DNA from: an uncultured Granulicatella sp.
GTDB taxonomy: Bacteria; Bacillota; Bacilli; Lactobacillales; Aerococcaceae
Assembly: GCA_934193545.1 (NCBI GenBank)
Contig: CAKPVL010000051.1
Coordinates: 1-5,980, forward strand
Direction of reading: 5' to 3'
DNA: 5,980 bases
The notes beneath the pieces were generated by a model. The model worked only from the letters and a program-made list of their open reading frames with translations. It was not told the origin of the DNA and ran no database searches. The translations under genes were made by a program, and so were the position numbers. Below are positions 4,448-5,980 of this stretch, one piece after another; position 1 is the first letter of the stretch; each line of letters opens with the position of its first letter.

Positions 4448-5980
4448 TTAATGTGCCTGCGTTGTTGCAGGAGCTTGAGTTGAAGGTGCTTGCGTTGTTG
4501 CAGGAGCTTGGCTTGAAGGTGCTTGAGTTGCAGGAGCCTGAGTCGTATCAGGTTTCTTCTCTTCCTTCTTCTGTTCTTTTTTCTCTTCTTTCTTCTTATC
4601 GCTAGAAGATGAAGATTTATTCCAGAATCGACTTAATTCTTCTGGGGTTGCACCCACCATAAAGTCATATCTTGGATCCATAGGAGGGAAGTCCTTCTTG
4701 AACCAATCTGTTGTCATTGAACCACCGATTGAGTAAGTACCACCATTTTCTCCTTTAAATGAACCTGCTTTTGTACCAGTTGTTGATACAACAGAATCAC
4801 GATATACAGAGTCTGGTTGCGTAAAGCTTGTTTCCTTACCAATCAATTCAGGGTTTGCTTCGTATGCAGCTCTCATTAAGTTCGTCCATTGACGTTGACT
4901 ACGCATCGTTGGTTCGCCGTATCCGTCGCCACCAGTAATCGCGTATCGAGCATTATAGAAGTTGTCATATCCGATCCATGAACCAAGAGTAACAGTTGGA
5001 GTGTAAGCTACAAACCAGTTGTCAATCTCGTTTTCTGAAGTACCTGTTTTACCAGCTAAATCAGAACTGAATCCCATATTTCCTTTAATGTTGTAGAAGA
5101 TTGTAGAGCTTGCGATATCTTGTAACATGTTTGTTGTTAAGAACGCTGTAGCATCTGAGAAGACGCGCTCTGCTTTATCTTCGTGTTGGTAAATCACATT
5201 TCCACGAGAGTCTTCAATCTTTTCGATTAAGTATGATTCGTGGTGTTCACCGCCATTTGCCAGTGTAGAGAAGGCACTTGTTTGTTCTCTTACAGAAGGA
5301 CCTGTTCTCGTACCACCGATTGAAAGGGCGATATTTTGATATTCATCTTCACCGATACCTTCAGTGATACCCATTTTCTTCAAGTATTCACCAGCGTTAA
5401 TGCCTTTTTGAAGCATTGCTTGGTAAATCTTAATAACTGGGTTGTTTAAAGATTTGAACAGTGCGTAACGAACCGTTAAGAATTGGTTCGTAATTGAGTT
5501 ACCATAGTTGGTTGGTTGCCAGTAAGTTCCGTTTCCTTGTGCGATACTAATCTTCGTATCTGGAACGATACTTGCTGGATAAATCAAGTTGTTTTCAATC
5601 GCTGGTGCATATACCAAGATTGGCTTGATGGTTGAACCAGGAGAGCGGTGTGTTGAGAACGCGTGGTCCACTTGGTTGGCTTCAAAGTCACGACCTGCGA
5701 CGAAACCAAGAATTCGACCTGTTTTGTTTTCGATTAACACAGCACCATTTTGAGCTGGCTCTTTTTGAGATTTAGTTTCACCAGTACTTTGATCAACATA
5801 TTGTGTATTGTAGGTTGGTCCAATTAAGTCCCCGTTTTCAGCAATCGCTTTTTGCATTGCATCGTATACTTTTTGGTCAACGGTTGAAGTGACACGGTAA
5901 CCTGAAGAACTTAATTCACGCTCAGCTTCGTCATAGTATTTACTATATAATTCTGAGTCGTTTTTAACATCGTTATACGT
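4448..5980 (-). CDS. Class A penicillin-binding protein, C-terminal part (5' end outside window)
   Basis: This cell-wall synthase cross-links peptidoglycan outside the membrane; class A proteins also polymerise glycan strands. Only the C-terminal 510 residues are visible: the frame stays open to the edge, so the internal ATG at 5857 is not the start, and the membrane anchor and glycosyltransferase domain lie beyond 5980. Numbered from the edge, GYRVTSTVDQKVYDAMQ (27-43) marks the linker into the transpeptidase domain. Catalytic motifs are complete: S116-TIK (nucleophile at 5635-5633), SLN at 177-179 and KTGT at 311-314. After about residue 452 comes a Ser run, a Lys/Glu-rich stretch and a Thr/Gln/Ala/Pro repeat tail without a fold. 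STIK and the linker make it class A (PBP1A-like). A class A gene next to ccpA is, as I recall, seen in enterococci and lactobacilli, but I do not assign a symbol. Confidence 0.93.
   Translation of the reverse strand, partial: TYNDVKNDSELYSKYYDEAERELSSSGYRVTSTVDQKVYDAMQKAIAENGDLIGPTYNTQYVDQSTGETKSQKEPAQNGAVLIENKTGRILGFVAGRDFEANQVDHAFSTHRSPGSTIKPILVYAPAIENNLIYPASIVPDTKISIAQGNGTYWQPTNYGNSITNQFLTVRYALFKSLNNPVIKIYQAMLQKGINAGEYLKKMGITEGIGEDEYQNIALSIGGTRTGPSVREQTSAFSTLANGGEHHESYLIEKIEDSRGNVIYQHEDKAERVFSDATAFLTTNMLQDIASSTIFYNIKGNMGFSSDLAGKTGTSENEIDNWFVAYTPTVTLGSWIGYDNFYNARYAITGGDGYGEPTMRSQRQWTNLMRAAYEANPELIGKETSFTQPDSVYRDSVVSTTGTKAGSFKGENGGTYSIGGSMTTDWFKKDFPPMDPRYDFMVGATPEELSRFWNKSSSSSDKKKEEKKEQKKEEKKPDTTQAPATQAPSSQAPATTQAPSTQAPATTQAH
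4453..4550 (-). repeat. 33-bp tandem repeat encoding the TQAP tail
   Basis: Units at 4453-4485 and 4486-4518 match at 30 of 33 positions, and a third diverged unit begins at 4519 with an in-frame 3-base deletion. They encode 11-residue segments (SSQAPATTQAP, STQAPATTQAH) plus a preceding ATQAP. The tail follows a Lys/Glu-rich stretch and is predicted disordered and extracellular. High unit identity suggests recent duplication and likely copy-number variation between strains. Confidence 0.75.

Noticed and set aside
4277..4483. + strand open frame from the end of ccpA to the start of the repeat tail
   Set aside because: It crosses both terminator hairpins and the convergent gene's repeat; composition gives Cys/Arg-rich nonsense.
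5635..5857. Internal ATG at 5857 as the start of the penicillin-binding protein
   Set aside because: The frame continues open for 41 more codons to the edge and encodes a typical linker (GYRVTSTVDQKVYDAMQ), so the gene is cut by the window rather than short.

Overview
The window looks like a chromosomal segment from a low-GC Gram-positive bacterium, most probably of the order Lactobacillales. The grounds are AT-rich DNA, strong AAGGAG-type ribosome binding sites, extended -10 promoters, a ccpA gene divergent from a prolidase gene (pepQ), and a class A penicillin-binding protein with a low-complexity extracellular tail. I cannot fix the genus. It reads as ordinary core chromosome. I see no insertion sequence, phage gene, CRISPR array, tRNA or rRNA.

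Layout from left to right. Positions 1-101 are an unassigned edge with at most the tail of a rightward gene. A perfect 12-bp hairpin terminator follows at 102-129. A leftward MscS-type mechanosensitive channel gene occupies 128-997. A divergent promoter region (about 1007-1144) separates it from a rightward two-gene operon: a DUF948 (YtxG-like) membrane protein and a YtxH-domain protein, ending at a palindromic terminator (2039-2064). Next come the leftward pepQ (2075-3178), a 155-bp divergent regulatory region, and the rightward ccpA (3334-4335). Two consecutive hairpins (4344-4375 and 4408-4435) separate ccpA from the convergent class A penicillin-binding protein gene (4448 to beyond the right edge), whose 5' end lies outside the window.

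The genes fall into two themes. CcpA is the global carbon catabolite regulator, and PepQ releases proline and partner amino acids from imported dipeptides. The pepQ-ccpA region has an off-consensus cre-like element over the ccpA -35 and a separate 17-bp dyad upstream of the pepQ -10. The other genes (MscS channel, DUF948/YtxH pair, penicillin-binding protein) act at the envelope. The ytxG/ytxH-type genes near ccpA resemble the Bacillus subtilis neighbourhood, which suggests old conserved synteny.

No undescribed system is evident. The points most worth checking are the regulatory dyads between pepQ and ccpA, the possibly very short pepQ leader, the 33-bp tandem repeat in the penicillin-binding protein tail, the 11-residue repeats in the YtxH protein, and two genes whose GTG candidate starts lie inside the Shine-Dalgarno sequence.
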